Positions 26,544 to 36,000 of a DNA stretch of 64,000 nt are shown here, piece after piece (the stretch's first letter is position 1; each line of letters starts with the position of its first letter). Source of the DNA: an uncultured Tateyamaria sp. (lineage in GTDB: Bacteria; Pseudomonadota; Alphaproteobacteria; Rhodobacterales; Rhodobacteraceae); assembly GCF_947503465.1 (NCBI RefSeq), contig NZ_CANNDN010000001.1, positions 1,240,001 through 1,304,000 on the forward strand, in the 5' to 3' direction. The notes below the pieces were generated by a model. It saw only the letters and a program-made list of their open reading frames with translations. It did no database searches and was not told the DNA's origin. Made by a program: the position numbers and the translations under genes.

Positions 26544-27344
26544 ATGCGCCTGAAAATCCATCACAAGACCCACTATACCTACGACGCGCCTGTGCCCTAC
26601 GGTTTGCAGCAGGTGCGCCTGCGCCCCAAATCGCGGCCCGGCCAGTTGATCGAAGACTGGACCATCGAGGTGACGGGCGGACAGGTCGAGGTGTCGTTCG
26701 AGGACGAACATGCCAACGCCGTTGACCTGGTCAGCTTTGCACCCGGGCAGTCCGACATTGAAATCACCTGTTCGGGGACGGTCGATGTGGAAGACACGTC
26801 CGGCGTCGTCGGCCCGCAAGGCGGGTTTGTGCCCCTGTGGCTGTTTCGGCGCAGCACCGCGCTGACCGGGGCGGGCGCGCGCGTTCGGGCGCTGGCCGAG
26901 GCGGCACCGAAGGATGGCAGCGACCTGGACCGGCTGCATGCGCTGTCGGCCCATGTGCTGGAGCTGGTCCCCTATTCCACGGACCAGGCCGCATCCGACC
27001 TGACGGCCGAAGATGTGATGGAGGCCGGTCACGGCGTCTGTCAGGACCACGCGCATGTGTTTATCACCGCCGCGCGCGCATTGGGATATCCGGCACGCTA
27101 TGTTTCTGGATATCTGATGATGGATGACCGCGTGGATCAGGATGCCAGCCATGCCTGGGCCGAGGCGCATGTGGAGGGTCTGGGCTGGGTCGGTTTTGAC
27201 ATCTCGAACGGGATTTCGCCCGACGCCCGCTATGTGAGGGTGGCCACGGGTCTGGATTATCGCGGCGCGGCCCCGATCTCGGGTTTACGGTATGGTAACG
27301 CAGGGGAAGCTATGTCCGTGACCTTGCAGGTGCAGCAGCAATAG
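26544..27344 (+). CDS. Transglutaminase-like cysteine peptidase family protein
   Basis: 266-residue transglutaminase-fold protein with an N-terminal beta domain of the bacterial transglutaminase-like type and a catalytic core. The triad is C166 (GHGVCQDHAHVF), H203 (ASHAWAEA) and D219 (GFDISNG). In bacteria this fold mostly cleaves peptide or isopeptide bonds instead of crosslinking. There is no signal peptide, so it should act in the cytosol. The gene starts 3 nt after the alpha-E gene, which places it in the same system as the ATP-grasp ligase and the Anbu peptidase. Confidence 0.92.
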   Translation: MRLKIHHKTHYTYDAPVPYGLQQVRLRPKSRPGQLIEDWTIEVTGGQVEVSFEDEHANAVDLVSFAPGQSDIEITCSGTVDVEDTSGVVGPQGGFVPLWLFRRSTALTGAGARVRALAEAAPKDGSDLDRLHALSAHVLELVPYSTDQAASDLTAEDVMEAGHGVCQDHAHVFITAARALGYPARYVSGYLMMDDRVDQDASHAWAEAHVEGLGWVGFDISNGISPDARYVRVATGLDYRGAAPISGLRYGNAGEAMSVTLQVQQQ

Positions 27345-27383
27345 CGCAGATTTACCCCGAGTCGGGGTTGGGACACACAAGAT

Positions 27384-28118
27384 ATGACATATTGCGTAGG
27401 GATGCGGCTGGATGCCGGGCTGATCTTCATGTCCGACACCCGGACCAATGCCGGCGTCGACAACATCTCGACCGTGAAGAAGATGCACACCTGGGAGGTC
27501 CCGGGAGAGCGCGTGATCGTCATCATGACGGCCGGCAATCTGGCAACAACGCAATCGGTCATCTCGCTTCTGGATGAGCGCACCAAGGCCCCAGAAGAGC
27601 GCAAGCCCTCGATCCTCGAGGCGCCGTCCATGTTCCAGGTCGCACGCGAAGTGGGCCGGACCCTGAAAGAGGTGATCGCGGCAAATGCAACGAGCGGCAT
27701 GGAGGCCGATGGCGCCTTTGGCGCAACGATGATCATCGGCGGCCAGATCAACGGATCGGAGCCGCGCCTGTTCCTGGTCTATCCAGAGGGAAATTTCATT
27801 GAGGCCTCGGATGACACACCGTTCTTCCAGATCGGCGAAGCGAAATACGGAAAGCCCATCATCGTGCGCGCCCAGGACCCTGCCATGCGGTTCGAGGATG
27901 CGGTCAAGTTGCTGATGGTCAGCTTTGATTCCACCATCAAGTCGAACCTGTCGGTGGGCCTGCCGCTGGATTACGTGACCTATGCCGCCGACAGCCTTGC
28001 CATCACCCGGGCCGAACGGATCGAGGCGGATGATCCCTATTTCCGCACGGTTTCGAACGGATGGGGCGAGGCGCTGAAGGTCGCCTTTGATCAGTTGCCC
28101 GAGTTTACCTTCGACTGA
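27384..28118 (+). CDS. anbu: Anbu proteasome-type peptidase
   Basis: 244-residue proteasome-fold protein of the Anbu (ancestral beta subunit) family. The start MTYCVGMRLDAGLIF exposes Thr2 as N-terminal nucleophile after methionine removal. The other catalytic residues are present: D18 in SDTRTNAG and K33 in STVKKM. Anbu proteins form rings, but strong peptidase activity has been hard to show. The gene ends the ATP-grasp, alpha-E, transglutaminase operon, with a 39-nt gap. It ends directly on the second junction repeat and converges with the isomerase gene. Confidence 0.93.
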   Translation: MTYCVGMRLDAGLIFMSDTRTNAGVDNISTVKKMHTWEVPGERVIVIMTAGNLATTQSVISLLDERTKAPEERKPSILEAPSMFQVAREVGRTLKEVIAANATSGMEADGAFGATMIIGGQINGSEPRLFLVYPEGNFIEASDDTPFFQIGEAKYGKPIIVRAQDPAMRFEDAVKLLMVSFDSTIKSNLSVGLPLDYVTYAADSLAITRAERIEADDPYFRTVSNGWGEALKVAFDQLPEFTFD

Positions 28119-28210
28119 TCCCAAGGACGCGCATGCGCGCGACACCATGTTTCAGGGGGCTCTGCCCCCGGCCTTGCGGCCTCCCCCGTCGTATTTTTGG
28201 TCGGAAGAAA
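28116..28210. repeat. Convergent-junction repeat, copy B
   Basis: Nearly the same as 5256-5348: it starts at the anbu stop codon with TGATCCCAAGGACGCGC, has the GGGGGCTCTGCCCCC hairpin, the GGCCTTGCGGCCTCCCCC block, and ends CGTATTTTTGGTCGGAAGAA just before the stop of the isomerase gene on the other strand. Differences from copy A are a few substitutions (CTGG/CATG, GACG/CACC) and one or two indels. It is probably a bidirectional terminator. Confidence 0.8.
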
Positions 28211-28211
28211 C

Positions 28212-28604
28212 CTAGTGCATGTCGGGGGGCAGGTGGTCGCGGATCGAACTGATCTTGCGGCTGTGGTCGGCGTCGATCTCGCGCAGGTCCAGCGACAGCA
28301 TGAAGGGATGCGTGGCCATGTGGTCCGCCGTGAACGCCCTGGCCGCGTCGAACACCGCGTCCGTCGCCTGCGTCTTTTGCGCGTCACTGCGCCCGGCGGC
28401 CAGACGGATCGTGATGTCGATGAAGCTGTGCTTCGGATCGCCGTCCGCCACCACGAAATGGTTGGCCGCATGCGCGCGCACCCGGATCCCTGCGGGTGGA
28501 AAGACACCGGTCGCCGCCGCCGCGTCCTTGAGCGCGACACAGAGCCCGTGCATGTCCATCACGGTCTCCAGATTGGCGGAATAGTCGAGGATGATATGCG
28601 GCAT
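28212..28604 (-). CDS. 5-carboxymethyl-2-hydroxymuconate isomerase family (tautomerase fold)
   Basis: 130-residue protein of the CHMI family, beginning MPHIILDYSANLE. After methionine removal the N-terminal proline is the catalytic base, as in other tautomerases. The family tail DLREIDADHSRKISSIRDHL is also present. The classic role is in homoprotocatechuate degradation, but no other genes of that pathway are nearby; the family is often found alone. It lies 22 nt after cobQ on the same strand and may be co-transcribed with the minus cobalamin arm. Confidence 0.9.
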   Translation of the reverse strand: MPHIILDYSANLETVMDMHGLCVALKDAAAATGVFPPAGIRVRAHAANHFVVADGDPKHSFIDITIRLAAGRSDAQKTQATDAVFDAARAFTADHMATHPFMLSLDLREIDADHSRKISSIRDHLPPDMH

Positions 28605-28626
28605 GGCGCAACCTTGGGTCCCTGCC

Positions 28627-30072
28627 CTAGCGGGCGCAAGCCAAAAGCGCGTCCACGTCCAGATGCGCCTCGAGGTGATCGGCCAGCGCATCCAGTGTCG
28701 CGCCGACCGTTGTGGCATAAGACGCATTGCCGCCACTGACCCCGAACCCGGCCAGCCAGGCCCGCCGGAACCCGTCATCGCGGAACATCCCATGCAGGTA
28801 ACTGCCTGCAACGCGCCCATCCGCACGGATCGCCCCCTCGTCAGCGCCCGCAACCCGTGCAAAGGGCCGCGCGCGGTCCGGCCCGTCACTGAGCCCGATG
28901 TGGATTTCATACCCCTGAAACCCTTGCCCGCTGGGCATGTGCACAGCGTCAACCGTAGTCAGCCGCTTGTCATCGGACATGGTCGTGCGCACGTCCAGAA
29001 GGCCCAGACCCGAGGTCGCCCCCGCTGGTCCTTCGATCCCGCCCGGATCATCGACCACGGTGCCAAGCATCTGGTACCCCCCGCAAATGCCCAGCACATG
29101 GCCACCCCGCCGCACATGCGCGCGCACGTCCTCGTCCCAGCCCTGATCCTTGACAAACGCCAAGTCACCCCGCGTGGATTTGCTGCCGGGAATGATGACC
29201 ACATCCGTATCTGCCGGCAGCGGTTGACCTGCGTGCAGCATGGTGAGCCGCACGCCCGGTTCCTGCGCCAGCGGGTCCAGATCATCGAAATTGGCGATGC
29301 GCGACAGCTTGAGACAGACGATATGCAGCCCATCGGCGCGTGACGGCGTGGCAATGTCCAGTGCATCCTCTGCGGGCAGTTTCCACGCGTCGTTGAACCA
29401 GGGCACCACGCCAAATCCGCGCCAGCCCGTATGCTGTTCGATCATGGCATAGCCATCATCGAAGAGGCGCGGATCGCCGCGAAACCGGTTGATCAGGAAC
29501 CCTTCGATCAGGGCCGCGTCGCGGGGGTCAATCACGGCCTGCGTGCCGACCACTTGGGCAATCACACCGCCCCGGTCAATGTCACCGGCCAGGATCACGG
29601 GGCAATCCGCCGCCCGTGCAAAGCCCATGTTCGCAATGTCACCGGGGCGCAGGTTCACCTCGGCCGGGCTGCCCGCCCCTTCGACCAGTACCAGATCACT
29701 GCGTGATTTCAGCCGGTGGAAGCTGTCCAGAACGGCATCCAGCAACGCTGGTTTCAGCTTGGCGTATTCACGCGCCTTCACGGTCGTGAGCCGCTTGCCC
29801 TGCACCACGACCTGAGAGCCGACATCCGTTTCGGGTTTAAGCAACACCGGGTTCATGTCCGTATGCGGGTCCAGCCCACAGGCCATCGCCTGCAAGGCCT
29901 GGGCGCGTCCAATCTCGCCCCCGTCCGCAGTGACAGCGGCGTTGTTGGACATGTTCTGCGGCTTGAATGGGGCGACGGACAGCCCACGCTTGACCGCCGC
30001 GCGGCACAGGCCTGCGACCAGCATGGATTTGCCCACGTTGGAGCCTGTGCCTTGGATCATGAGGGCGGTCAA
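28627..30072 (-). CDS. cobQ: Cobyric acid synthase
   Basis: 481-residue CobQ, which amidates positions b, d, e and g of adenosylcobyrinic acid diamide with glutamine and ATP. The N-terminal P-loop-like domain begins [12 protein letters not shown] and has [14 protein letters not shown]; the C-terminal class I glutamine amidotransferase domain has the nucleophile cysteine in [12 protein letters not shown] and a late histidine in YLHGMF. The start is set at a TTG (30072), which overlaps the stop of the preceding small gene (TTGA), has GAGG upstream and restores the family N-terminus; an ATG four codons later is the alternative. Confidence 0.94.
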   Translation of the reverse strand: MTALMIQGTGSNVGKSMLVAGLCRAAVKRGLSVAPFKPQNMSNNAAVTADGGEIGRAQALQAMACGLDPHTDMNPVLLKPETDVGSQVVVQGKRLTTVKAREYAKLKPALLDAVLDSFHRLKSRSDLVLVEGAGSPAEVNLRPGDIANMGFARAADCPVILAGDIDRGGVIAQVVGTQAVIDPRDAALIEGFLINRFRGDPRLFDDGYAMIEQHTGWRGFGVVPWFNDAWKLPAEDALDIATPSRADGLHIVCLKLSRIANFDDLDPLAQEPGVRLTMLHAGQPLPADTDVVIIPGSKSTRGDLAFVKDQGWDEDVRAHVRRGGHVLGICGGYQMLGTVVDDPGGIEGPAGATSGLGLLDVRTTMSDDKRLTTVDAVHMPSGQGFQGYEIHIGLSDGPDRARPFARVAGADEGAIRADGRVAGSYLHGMFRDDGFRRAWLAGFGVSGGNASYATTVGATLDALADHLEAHLDVDALLACAR

Positions 30073-30608
30073 AGCAGCGCCTCGCGATACGAGTTTATAG
30101 CTGGCTCGATAACAACTCGATTTTCGTCTAGCCACTCAATCACACGGTCACGCGCCAACCGATCGCGGTTACCAAAGGTCAACTCAAGGTCATGATAGGT
30201 CGGTGAAATACCATCAGCCAAATCGCCGAGGCCGCAAGCAAGAAGGTACAAGATCCCGTCGTCAAATTCGAAGTCAGAGAAAAAGTGTAGCGCATTCAAA
30301 AGCGCAGTGTCTGACTGCCAAGCCGCCGCAAGGTGGGAAAATGCGACAAGTCGATTGGACCTTCGTTCATCACCATACCATACCAGATTCAGGTGCTTGA
30401 ACGTCATTTTCAAATCATCATACACCTCACTCGACGACAGACTGGAGGCCTCGTTGGCGATACGCGCAGAAAGAGAGACTGCGATATCACGCTCAATCAG
30501 CTGCCAGCCCCAAGCACTTGCGACGCTCAGATCAGGAGTCCCTCTGCCCAACTGCCCGGCCAGATTGGCCGTCATACAAATTAGGTCTGGCTGATTTTCA
30601 AGAAGCAA
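30069..30608 (-). CDS. Unknown protein inserted between cobO and cobQ
   Basis: Up to 179 residues, mostly predicted helical, acidic, with many aromatic residues ([46 protein letters not shown]). I recognise no family. It is visibly lower in G+C and different in codon use from the genes on both sides, suggesting recent acquisition. The longest start is a TTG directly after the cobO stop; an ATG at 30575 (MTANLAGQ) is an alternative with a poor ribosome site. Its stop overlaps the cobQ TTG start, so it is neatly threaded into the operon. It has no evident link to cobalamin chemistry. Confidence 0.6.
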   Translation of the reverse strand: MLLENQPDLICMTANLAGQLGRGTPDLSVASAWGWQLIERDIAVSLSARIANEASSLSSSEVYDDLKMTFKHLNLVWYGDERRSNRLVAFSHLAAAWQSDTALLNALHFFSDFEFDDGILYLLACGLGDLADGISPTYHDLELTFGNRDRLARDRVIEWLDENRVVIEPAINSYREALL

Positions 30609-31220
30609 CTAAAACTCAACCCCCTTCTGCGCCTTCACGCCCAGATCCTTGAACGGGTGCTTCACCAGCGTCATTTCTGTCACCAGATCCGCCGCCTCGA
30701 TCAACTCGGCCTTAGCATTCCGCCCCGTCAGCACCACATGCGTCATTTGCGGTTTCTTCGTCAGAAGAAACTCAACCACCTCGTCGATGTCCAGATAGTC
30801 ATAGCGCAGCGCGATGTTGATCTCGTCCAGCAACACAAACTGCACCTCCGGGTCCAGAATCTGTTCCTTTGCAATCCGCCAGCCGTTTTCGGCCGCCGCA
30901 ATATCGCGCTCGCGGTCCTGCGTTTCCCATGTAAACCCCTCACCAGACACAAAAAACCGGCACTCATCCGCAAAGCGGTCGCGCAGGAACGTCTTTTCGC
31001 CAGTATCCCAGTTGCCCTTGATGAACTGCACCACCGCACAGGGCATCCCATGCGCGATGCACCGCATGATCATCCCGAACCCGGACGATGATTTGCCCTT
31101 GCCCGGCCCGGTATGCACCATGATCAGACCTTTTTCCTCGGTCTTCGTCTCCATCATCTTGTCGCGGGCCGCCTTGATCTTTTTCATCTTGGCGTTGTGG
31201 CGTTCGGTGATGTCGTCCAT
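30609..31220 (-). CDS. cobO: Cob(I)yrinic acid a,c-diamide adenosyltransferase
   Basis: 203-residue CobO/BtuR-type corrinoid adenosyltransferase, which moves the 5'-deoxyadenosyl group from ATP to cob(I)alt. The Walker A motif is TGPGKGKSSS at 37-46, followed by GFGMIMRCIAHGM and the conserved VQFIKG. LLDEINIALRYDYL is the Walker B region, and VLTGRNAK is typical. The ATG at 31220 has a perfect AAGGAGG at 6 nt. It is the first gene of the minus cobalamin arm; unlike the plus arm, I see no cobalamin riboswitch on its leader. Confidence 0.96.
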   Translation of the reverse strand: MDDITERHNAKMKKIKAARDKMMETKTEEKGLIMVHTGPGKGKSSSGFGMIMRCIAHGMPCAVVQFIKGNWDTGEKTFLRDRFADECRFFVSGEGFTWETQDRERDIAAAENGWRIAKEQILDPEVQFVLLDEINIALRYDYLDIDEVVEFLLTKKPQMTHVVLTGRNAKAELIEAADLVTEMTLVKHPFKDLGVKAQKGVEF

Positions 31221-31287
31221 GACGTCCTCCTTGGGTCTGGTCCGTTTGGTGCCATGGAAATGCACAAGGTGCCAGCGCCGATCACGC

Positions 31288-31316
31288 TTGACTCTGTTTC
31301 GAGGCCCGCGCACTAC
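31288..31316 (+). promoter_or_regulatory. Putative promoter of the plus cobalamin arm
   Basis: TTGACT (31288-31293) and CACTAC (31311-31316) are separated by 17 bp. Transcription would start near 31323, immediately before the first paired region of the cobalamin riboswitch. The -35 box is close to consensus and the -10 box is weak. Confidence 0.5.
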
Positions 31317-31325
31317 GGTTCTGCT

Positions 31326-31505
31326 GGTGCCCGGGGCTCGTCTCGGGTGAAAAGGGAATGCTACGGGCCCGCAAGGCCCAAACGCAGCCGCCCCCGCGAC
31401 CGTGACCGGAGAGGTCCCCCCACGCCACTGGCATCCGTGCCGGGAAGGCAGGGTGGCCGCAGAGCATCCGCTCGAAATCCGCAAGCCGGGAGACCTGCCA
31501 GCAAG
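31326..31505 (+). promoter_or_regulatory. Cobalamin riboswitch
   Basis: All conserved pieces of an AdoCbl-type riboswitch are present in order: GGTGCCCGGG at the 5' stem, GGGTGAAAAGGGAA at 31345-31358, GCCACTG at 31424-31430, GGGAAGGC at 31442-31449, and the B12 box AGCCGGGAGACCTGCC at 31484-31499. It lies on the plus strand about 100 nt upstream of the DUF1636 gene, so it should repress the whole plus arm when cobalamin is abundant. How expression is switched (terminator or ribosome-site masking) is not obvious; the G+C-rich stretch after the B12 box lacks a U-tract, favouring translational control. Confidence 0.92.
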
Positions 31506-31600
31506 AGAAGACGAAACCGGACGGGGTGTGCCGGGTGTCGGGACCAGACGCCGAAGGGCTGCCCGTCATCTGCCATGCCGTCCCCCGATTGGGAAATGAC

Positions 31601-31975
31601 ATGGCTGATTTGCCCCCCGTAGAGCTTCTGGTCTGCGTGAAATGCCGCCGCGAGCTGGACGTGCCCGACGGCGGCACGCGCCCGGGCGAGGCGCTGCATG
31701 CCGAACTGGCGAACCGCACCATGCCCGAGGGCGTGACGCTTCGGGCCGTCGAATGCCTGTCGAACTGCTCGTCCGGCTGCTCCGTCGCCGTGCGTGGTGG
31801 GGCCGGGCGCTGGACCTATGTCTACGGCAACCTGATGGAAGACCGCGACGCCGACATGGTGATCGAGGGCATCGGCAAATACGCCGCCACATCCGATGGC
31901 CTCGTGCCCTGGCGCGAACGCCCCGAACATTTCCGCAAGAACTGCATCGCCCGCATCCCTCCACAGGAGTTCTGA
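31601..31975 (+). CDS. DUF1636 family metal-binding protein
   Basis: 124-residue protein of the DUF1636 family, small cysteine-containing proteins often found in alphaproteobacterial cobalamin loci. Cysteines at LVCVKCRRE near 12-15 and at VECLSNCSSGCSVAV near 53-62 have the spacing of a thioredoxin-like [2Fe-2S] ferredoxin. The exact role is unknown. It is the first gene after the riboswitch; the ribosome site (GGGAA) is weak, which fits riboswitch control of translation. cobW follows with 1 nt between stop and ATG. Confidence 0.85.
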   Translation: MADLPPVELLVCVKCRRELDVPDGGTRPGEALHAELANRTMPEGVTLRAVECLSNCSSGCSVAVRGGAGRWTYVYGNLMEDRDADMVIEGIGKYAATSDGLVPWRERPEHFRKNCIARIPPQEF

Positions 31976-31976
31976 G

Positions 31977-33032
31977 ATGGCCAACCTGAGCAAAGTCCCC
32001 GTCACCGTCATCACCGGCTTCCTCGGCTCCGGCAAGACGACCCTTGTCCGCCACCTGATGCAGAACCCGCAGGGCAAGCGCCTTGCCGTGGTGGTCAACG
32101 AGTTTGGCGATGTGGGTGTGGACGGCGATATCCTCAAATCCTGCGCCATCCCCGATTGCCCTGCCGAAAACATCATGGAACTGGCCAATGGCTGCATCTG
32201 CTGCACCGTGGCCGATGACTTCATCCCGACGATCGAGGCGCTGATGGCGCTCGACCCGCAGCCCGAACACATCCTGATCGAAACCTCCGGTCTTGCCCTG
32301 CCGAAACCGCTGCTCAAGGCTTTCGACTGGCCCGATATCCGCAGCCGCATCACCGTGGACGGCGTGATCGCGCTGGCCGATGCCGAGGCCGTCGCCGCGG
32401 GCCGCTTTGCCCCGGATGTCGCCGCCGTGGATGCCCAGCGCGAAGCCGACGACAGCCTCGACCACGAAACACCCCTGTCCGAAGTGTTCGAGGACCAGAT
32501 CAGCTGCGCCGACATCATCCTTCTGACCAAACCCGATCTTGCCGGCCCCGACGGTATCGCCAAGGCCAAAGCGATCATCGCAACTGAGGCCCCCCGCCCC
32601 CTGCCCATCGTGGAAGTGGCCGAAGGCGCCGTGGACCCCCGCGTGATCCTGGGGCTTGAGGCTGCGGCCGAAGACGACATGGACGCAAGGCCCTCCCACC
32701 ACGACGGCCATGACGACCACGAACATGACGATTTCGAGAGTGTCATCATCGACCTCCCCGAAGTGGCCGATCCCGCCGACCTCGTCGCCCGCATCGAAGC
32801 CATGGCCAAGGCGCAGAACATCCTGCGCGTCAAAGGCTACGCCGCCGTCACCGGCAAGCCCATGCGCCTGCTGGTGCAGGCCGTTGGCGCGCGGGTCCGC
32901 CACCAATACGACCGCCCTTGGGCCGCCAACGAGGCGCGGCAGGGCCGTTTGGTCGTGATTGCCGAACATGACGACGTGAATGCAGCAGCCATTCGCGCAG
33001 CCCTCGTGCACGTCACAGAAGCTGCCGAATAA
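31977..33032 (+). CDS. cobW: CobW family GTPase/metallochaperone
   Basis: 351-residue G3E-family GTPase of the CobW group, thought to deliver cobalt to the CobNST cobaltochelatase. The P-loop is GFLGSGKTT near 14-22, the metal-binding motif is GCICCTV near 75-81 (CxCC), and NKxD is represented by TKPD near 181. A His/Asp-rich linker (SHHDGHDDHEHDD) near 239-251 is likely another metal site. The C-terminal CobW domain follows with RVKGYAAVTG. It stands directly before cobN, its expected client. Confidence 0.95.
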   Translation: MANLSKVPVTVITGFLGSGKTTLVRHLMQNPQGKRLAVVVNEFGDVGVDGDILKSCAIPDCPAENIMELANGCICCTVADDFIPTIEALMALDPQPEHILIETSGLALPKPLLKAFDWPDIRSRITVDGVIALADAEAVAAGRFAPDVAAVDAQREADDSLDHETPLSEVFEDQISCADIILLTKPDLAGPDGIAKAKAIIATEAPRPLPIVEVAEGAVDPRVILGLEAAAEDDMDARPSHHDGHDDHEHDDFESVIIDLPEVADPADLVARIEAMAKAQNILRVKGYAAVTGKPMRLLVQAVGARVRHQYDRPWAANEARQGRLVVIAEHDDVNAAAIRAALVHVTEAAE

Positions 33033-33047
33033 CCAGACAGGACGCCC

Positions 33048-36000
33048 ATGCACGTCGTCTTCCGCGAAAGCCACGGGCTCGAAGAGACCGAGACACCCAC
33101 CGATCTGGGGCAGACGCCCGCGGATCTGGTGGTGCTGTCCTTCTCCGACAGCGACCTTGGGGCCTTTGCGGCGGCGTATCACAGGGCGGTGGGCAAATTG
33201 CCCACCATACGGCTTGCCAACCTCGTGGGCCTGAAACACCCGCTGTCGGTCGACACCTATATCGAACAGACGCTGGACGGGGCCAAGGGCATCCTGATCC
33301 GCCTCATCGGCGGCGTCCCCTACTGGGCCTACGGCCTCCAGCAGGTCGAAGCCCTTTGCCGCCAAAAGGGCATCGCTCTCGCCGTCCTGCCCGCCGATGG
33401 CAGGCCAGACCCTCGGCTCGACGCCATCTCGACATTGCCCGTCTCCACCCTCCGCCGCCTTGCACATCTCTGCGACACCGGCGGGGCTGTCGCGGCGCAA
33501 GCGGCGCTGGCCCAAATGGCGCTCGCCTCCGGCCTCTACGCCGGGCCCGTCAAAGGCTCCAAGGCCCTGCCGACAGTCGGCGCATGGACGCCCGAAGACG
33601 GCGTCGCCTGCCCGCTGATCATCGCCGCAGATGACAAACCGCTGATCCTTGTCACCTTCTACCGCGCCTACCTCGCCGCCGCTGACCTGTCCCCGATTGA
33701 GGCCATGTTCGACGCCCTGCGCGCACGCGGCTTCCGGGTCCTCGGCCTGTTCGCACCGTCGCTCAAGGCCCCCGAACCCGCCGCATGGATGGCCCGCCAG
33801 ATCGCGCAGCTAAAGCCTGCGGCAATCGTCAATGCCACCGCCTTTTCCGGCATCGGAAGCACCGGCACCTCCCCGCTGGACGCGGGCAACGTGCCCGTCT
33901 TCCAGATCGCGCTGGCCACCTCCACCCGCGACGCATGGGCCGAAGCGGAACGCGGCCTGTCGCCTACCGACCTTGCCATGCACGTGGTGCTGCCCGAAGT
34001 GGACGGGCGCCTGTTTGCCGGAGTGGCCTCGTTCAAGGAACCCCAGCCGCGCGACAAAGCCCTGCAATTCGCCCGCTACGCGCACAAAGCCGACACGCAG
34101 CGCATCGACATGGTCGCGGACCGGGTCAAGGCGTGGACCAACCTTGCCGCCACACCCGCACAGGACCGCTCCCTCGCCCTGATCCTCAGCACCTATCCGG
34201 GCAAGGACTGGAACATGGCCCACGCCGTGGGCCTCGATGCGCTTGCCTCGTCCGACGCGATCCTCGCGGACCTGCAAGAGGCGGGCCACGACACTGACCT
34301 GACGCCCGTCACAGGTGCATTGGAAACCGAAACCATCCCGTGGCCGCTTGCCGACTACAAAACGGCACTCGCCACCCTGCCGCAGTCTCTTCAAGACGAC
34401 TTGCAAACAGCCTGGGGCGATCCAGAGCAGGACACTGACACAGGCCATTTCCACTTCCCCGCCACGCGCCGGGGCAACATCCTCGTCGCCCTGCAACCCG
34501 AACGCGGCGCGCCCAAAACGCGCGACGACGACTACCACGACCTGTCGCGCACCCCGCGCCACGCCTATGTCGCCTTCTATCTCTGGCTCCAGACCCAGAC
34601 GCAGGCCCTGATCCATATCGGCGCGCATGGCACGCTTGAATGGCTGCCCGGCAAGTCCGTTGCGCTGTCTCGCGAATGCTGGCCCGAGGCCCTCACCGGC
34701 ACATTGCCCGTCATCTACCCCTTCATCGTCAACGACCCGGGCGAGGCCGCGCAGGCCAAACGCCGCATCGGGGCCGTGACCCTCGGCCACCTGCCCCCGC
34801 CCATGAAGGACAGCGCCACGCCCGACCGTTTTGTTCGGTTGGAGTCGCTGCTTGACGAGTTTTCGAACGCCGACGGCCTCGATCCGAAACGCCGCGACCG
34901 GCTGCAAGACAGCATCCGCGCCGAAGCGCAGGCCATCGGCGTCGAAAACGACCTTGGCCTCGACCGCGCCACCTGTTCCGCCGAAGCGATCACCCGCATC
35001 GACCGCTTTGTCTGCGATATCAAGGAAAGCCAGTTCGGCGACGGGCTGCACATCTGGGGCCGTGGTGCGCCTGAAGGCACACCCTACGGCGATGGCATTT
35101 CAGCCGGCGGGGAACGCATTGCCCTGATCGACGCGCTAAACGGCAAACGCATTCCGGGCGGCCCGTCCGGCTCCCCCTATCGCGGACGGCGCGACGTGCT
35201 GCCCACAGGCCGCAACCTCTACACCACCGATCCGCGTTCTGTGCCAACCCGCGCCGCCCATGCCCAGGGCGTGAAACTGGCCGAAGAACTCGTGCGCCGC
35301 CACCTGCAAGAGGAAGGCGATTGGCCGCGTGGCCTGATCGTGGACCTGTGGGGCTCTGCCACCATGCGCACCGCGGGCGAGGAGTTCGCAATGGCGCTGC
35401 ACCTTCTGGGTGTGAAACCCGTCTGGGACACAGGCTCCGAACGCGTCTCCGGCATCGAGGTCCTGCCGATCACCGACCTCGACCGCCCGCGCATCGACGT
35501 GACCTTGCGGGTCTCGGGCCTCTTCCGCGACGTGTTCCCGACGCTGTCCGCCCTCTTTTCCCAAGCCGTCCGCGCGCTGGCTGCGCGCGACGAAGCGCCC
35601 GACTGGAACCCCTATGCAGGGCAGACACCGGCGGCCCGCGTCTACGGCCCCGCGCCGGGCAGCTTCGGCCTTGGCATGGGGGCGGACATCGAAACCTACA
35701 CCGACGAAAGCCGCGCTGCCGCCGGTCAGGCATGGATCGCCGCATCCGCCTACGCCCTCGACGGCACAATGACGACAAAAGACGAGGCAGGTATCCGCGC
35801 CCGCGTCGCCGCCGCCGACAGCTTCGTCCACCTGCAAGACCTGCCCGAAACCGACGTCCTGCTCGCCTCTGACTACGCCGCGCACGAGGCCGGTTTCGCC
35901 GCCGCCCAAGCCGTCACCGGCGGCAAGGCGGCGCTCTATCACCTCGACACGACCCAACCCGACCGCCCCCGCGCCCGCACCCTGCCCGAAGAGGTCGCCC

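Noticed and set aside
25743..27170. A 475-codon minus-strand frame across the alpha-E and transglutaminase genes
   Set aside because: It spans two real coupled genes on the other strand and has no recognisable motif or start signal.
5256..28210. CRISPR-like interpretation of the repeats
   Set aside because: The repeats are single, far apart, differ in surroundings and have no regular spacers; no cas gene is present.
31221..31325. A second cobalamin riboswitch on the minus strand upstream of cobO
   Set aside because: No B12 box or GGGTGAAAAGGGAA-type segment is seen on that strand; all conserved elements belong to the plus-strand riboswitch.
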